From Spartobacteria bacterium (GTDB taxonomy: Bacteria; Verrucomicrobiota; Verrucomicrobiia; Chthoniobacterales; UBA10450): 64,000 nucleotides of DNA. A program made the translations under genes and the position numbers. The stretch spans positions 290,389 through 354,388 of the forward strand of contig PMSN01000009.1 of NCBI GenBank assembly GCA_003167555.1. The letters are read 5' to 3'. Of the stretch, positions 63,873 through 64,000 are shown one piece after another (position 1 is the stretch's first letter; every line of letters starts with the position of its first letter). A model generated the notes under the pieces. The model was not told where the DNA came from, did not search any database, and saw only the letters and a program-made list of their open reading frames with translations.

Positions 63873-64000
63873 TCACTGCAACTGGTAGACCTCGACGAGC
63901 GCCACTCCGGTCGTGCCGCCGCTCCCGCGCACGATCGCCGTGTAATTCCCAGGCGCGAGCGGGCTCGAAAGGATGGCTGCTTCGCGATCGTCCGTCGGCG
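63873..64000 (-). CDS. C-terminal end of a secreted protein with the LANIS-type module (cut by window edge)
   Basis: Only the last 42 codons are present: DDREAAILSSPLAPGNYTAI, VRGSGGTTGVALVEVYQLQ. This is the end of the same C-terminal module that closes the beta-helix proteins at 5, 7 and 24 kb (ESAI..LPPGNYTAI..G....G..VVEVYGL). The rest of the gene lies outside the window. Confidence 0.8.
   Translation of the reverse strand, partial: PTDDREAAILSSPLAPGNYTAIVRGSGGTTGVALVEVYQLQ

Overview
The window looks like part of the chromosome of a soil or freshwater Verrucomicrobiota, most likely near Chthoniobacterales/Spartobacteria. The reasons are the several secreted beta-helix proteins that share a C-terminal module beginning LANIS(T/S)RA.VQTGDNVLIGGFI, the double-length nucleoside diphosphate kinase, the sigma factor plus Ser/Thr-kinase-TPR pair, Tat-exported aldo-keto reductase and class V aminotransferase, and dense intergenic repeats. 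The assignment is an inference from protein style. No rRNA is present to confirm it. One tRNA-Gly(GCC) is visible.

Layout. 1-2.8 kb: end of an ECF sigma factor and a Ser/Thr kinase with TPRs. 3-5 kb: secreted protein and aldo-keto reductase. 5-8.7 kb: tandem pair of secreted beta-helix proteins. 8.9-12 kb: His-rich secreted protein, hotdog thioesterase, and a cardiolipin-synthase-like lipoprotein with a DUF5329-like partner, all set in composite repeats. 12.4-18 kb: a type III restriction-modification island (unknown accessory gene, mod with a one-base frameshift, res, a C-terminal remnant of an Mrr endonuclease, and a zincin-like protein). 18-20.2 kb: a decayed stretch with a fibronectin-III-type gene and a STAS-like gene, each cut by an in-frame TAG. 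20.4-28.9 kb: Sel1-repeat protein, S10 peptidase, a large beta-helix protein, small secreted and membrane proteins, CPBP protease. 29-34 kb: DUF4062-TPR membrane protein, MsrB-like protein without the usual cysteine, YbjQ-like genes, DUF4239 protein. 34-40 kb: aminotransferase, membrane spermidine-synthase-like protein, second CPBP protease, L,D-transpeptidase, single-domain response regulator. 40.5-45.6 kb: marR-MFP-RND efflux operon. 45.6-47.1 kb: GT39-type glycosyltransferase. 47.2-53.8 kb: translation operon nusA-infB-rbfA-nrnA-truB-ribF without rimP. 54-56 kb: small HTH protein and an ECF sigma/putative anti-sigma/DUF6249-like operon. 56-64 kb: tRNA-Gly, hydrolase, prmA-like methyltransferase, double NDK, aspartate aminotransferase, GH57 enzyme, FlgD-Ig-like secreted protein, DEDD exonuclease, and the end of another module-bearing protein.

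Working units. The nusA cluster makes transcription/translation factors and is linked by overlaps of a few bases. The RND cluster is a self-regulated efflux operon. The restriction island would protect against foreign DNA, but its methylase is broken as read. The secreted beta-helix proteins share one C-terminal double module and probably form one surface or exported family.

The most notable material is the repeat landscape (palindromes bounded by TGTAG/CTACA, 82-bp and 84-bp composite repeats, T/C-rich tracts, 32-bp repeats), the way repeats supply stop codons and C-termini, the shared C-terminal module with a duplicated hairpin leader, and the eroding defence island.
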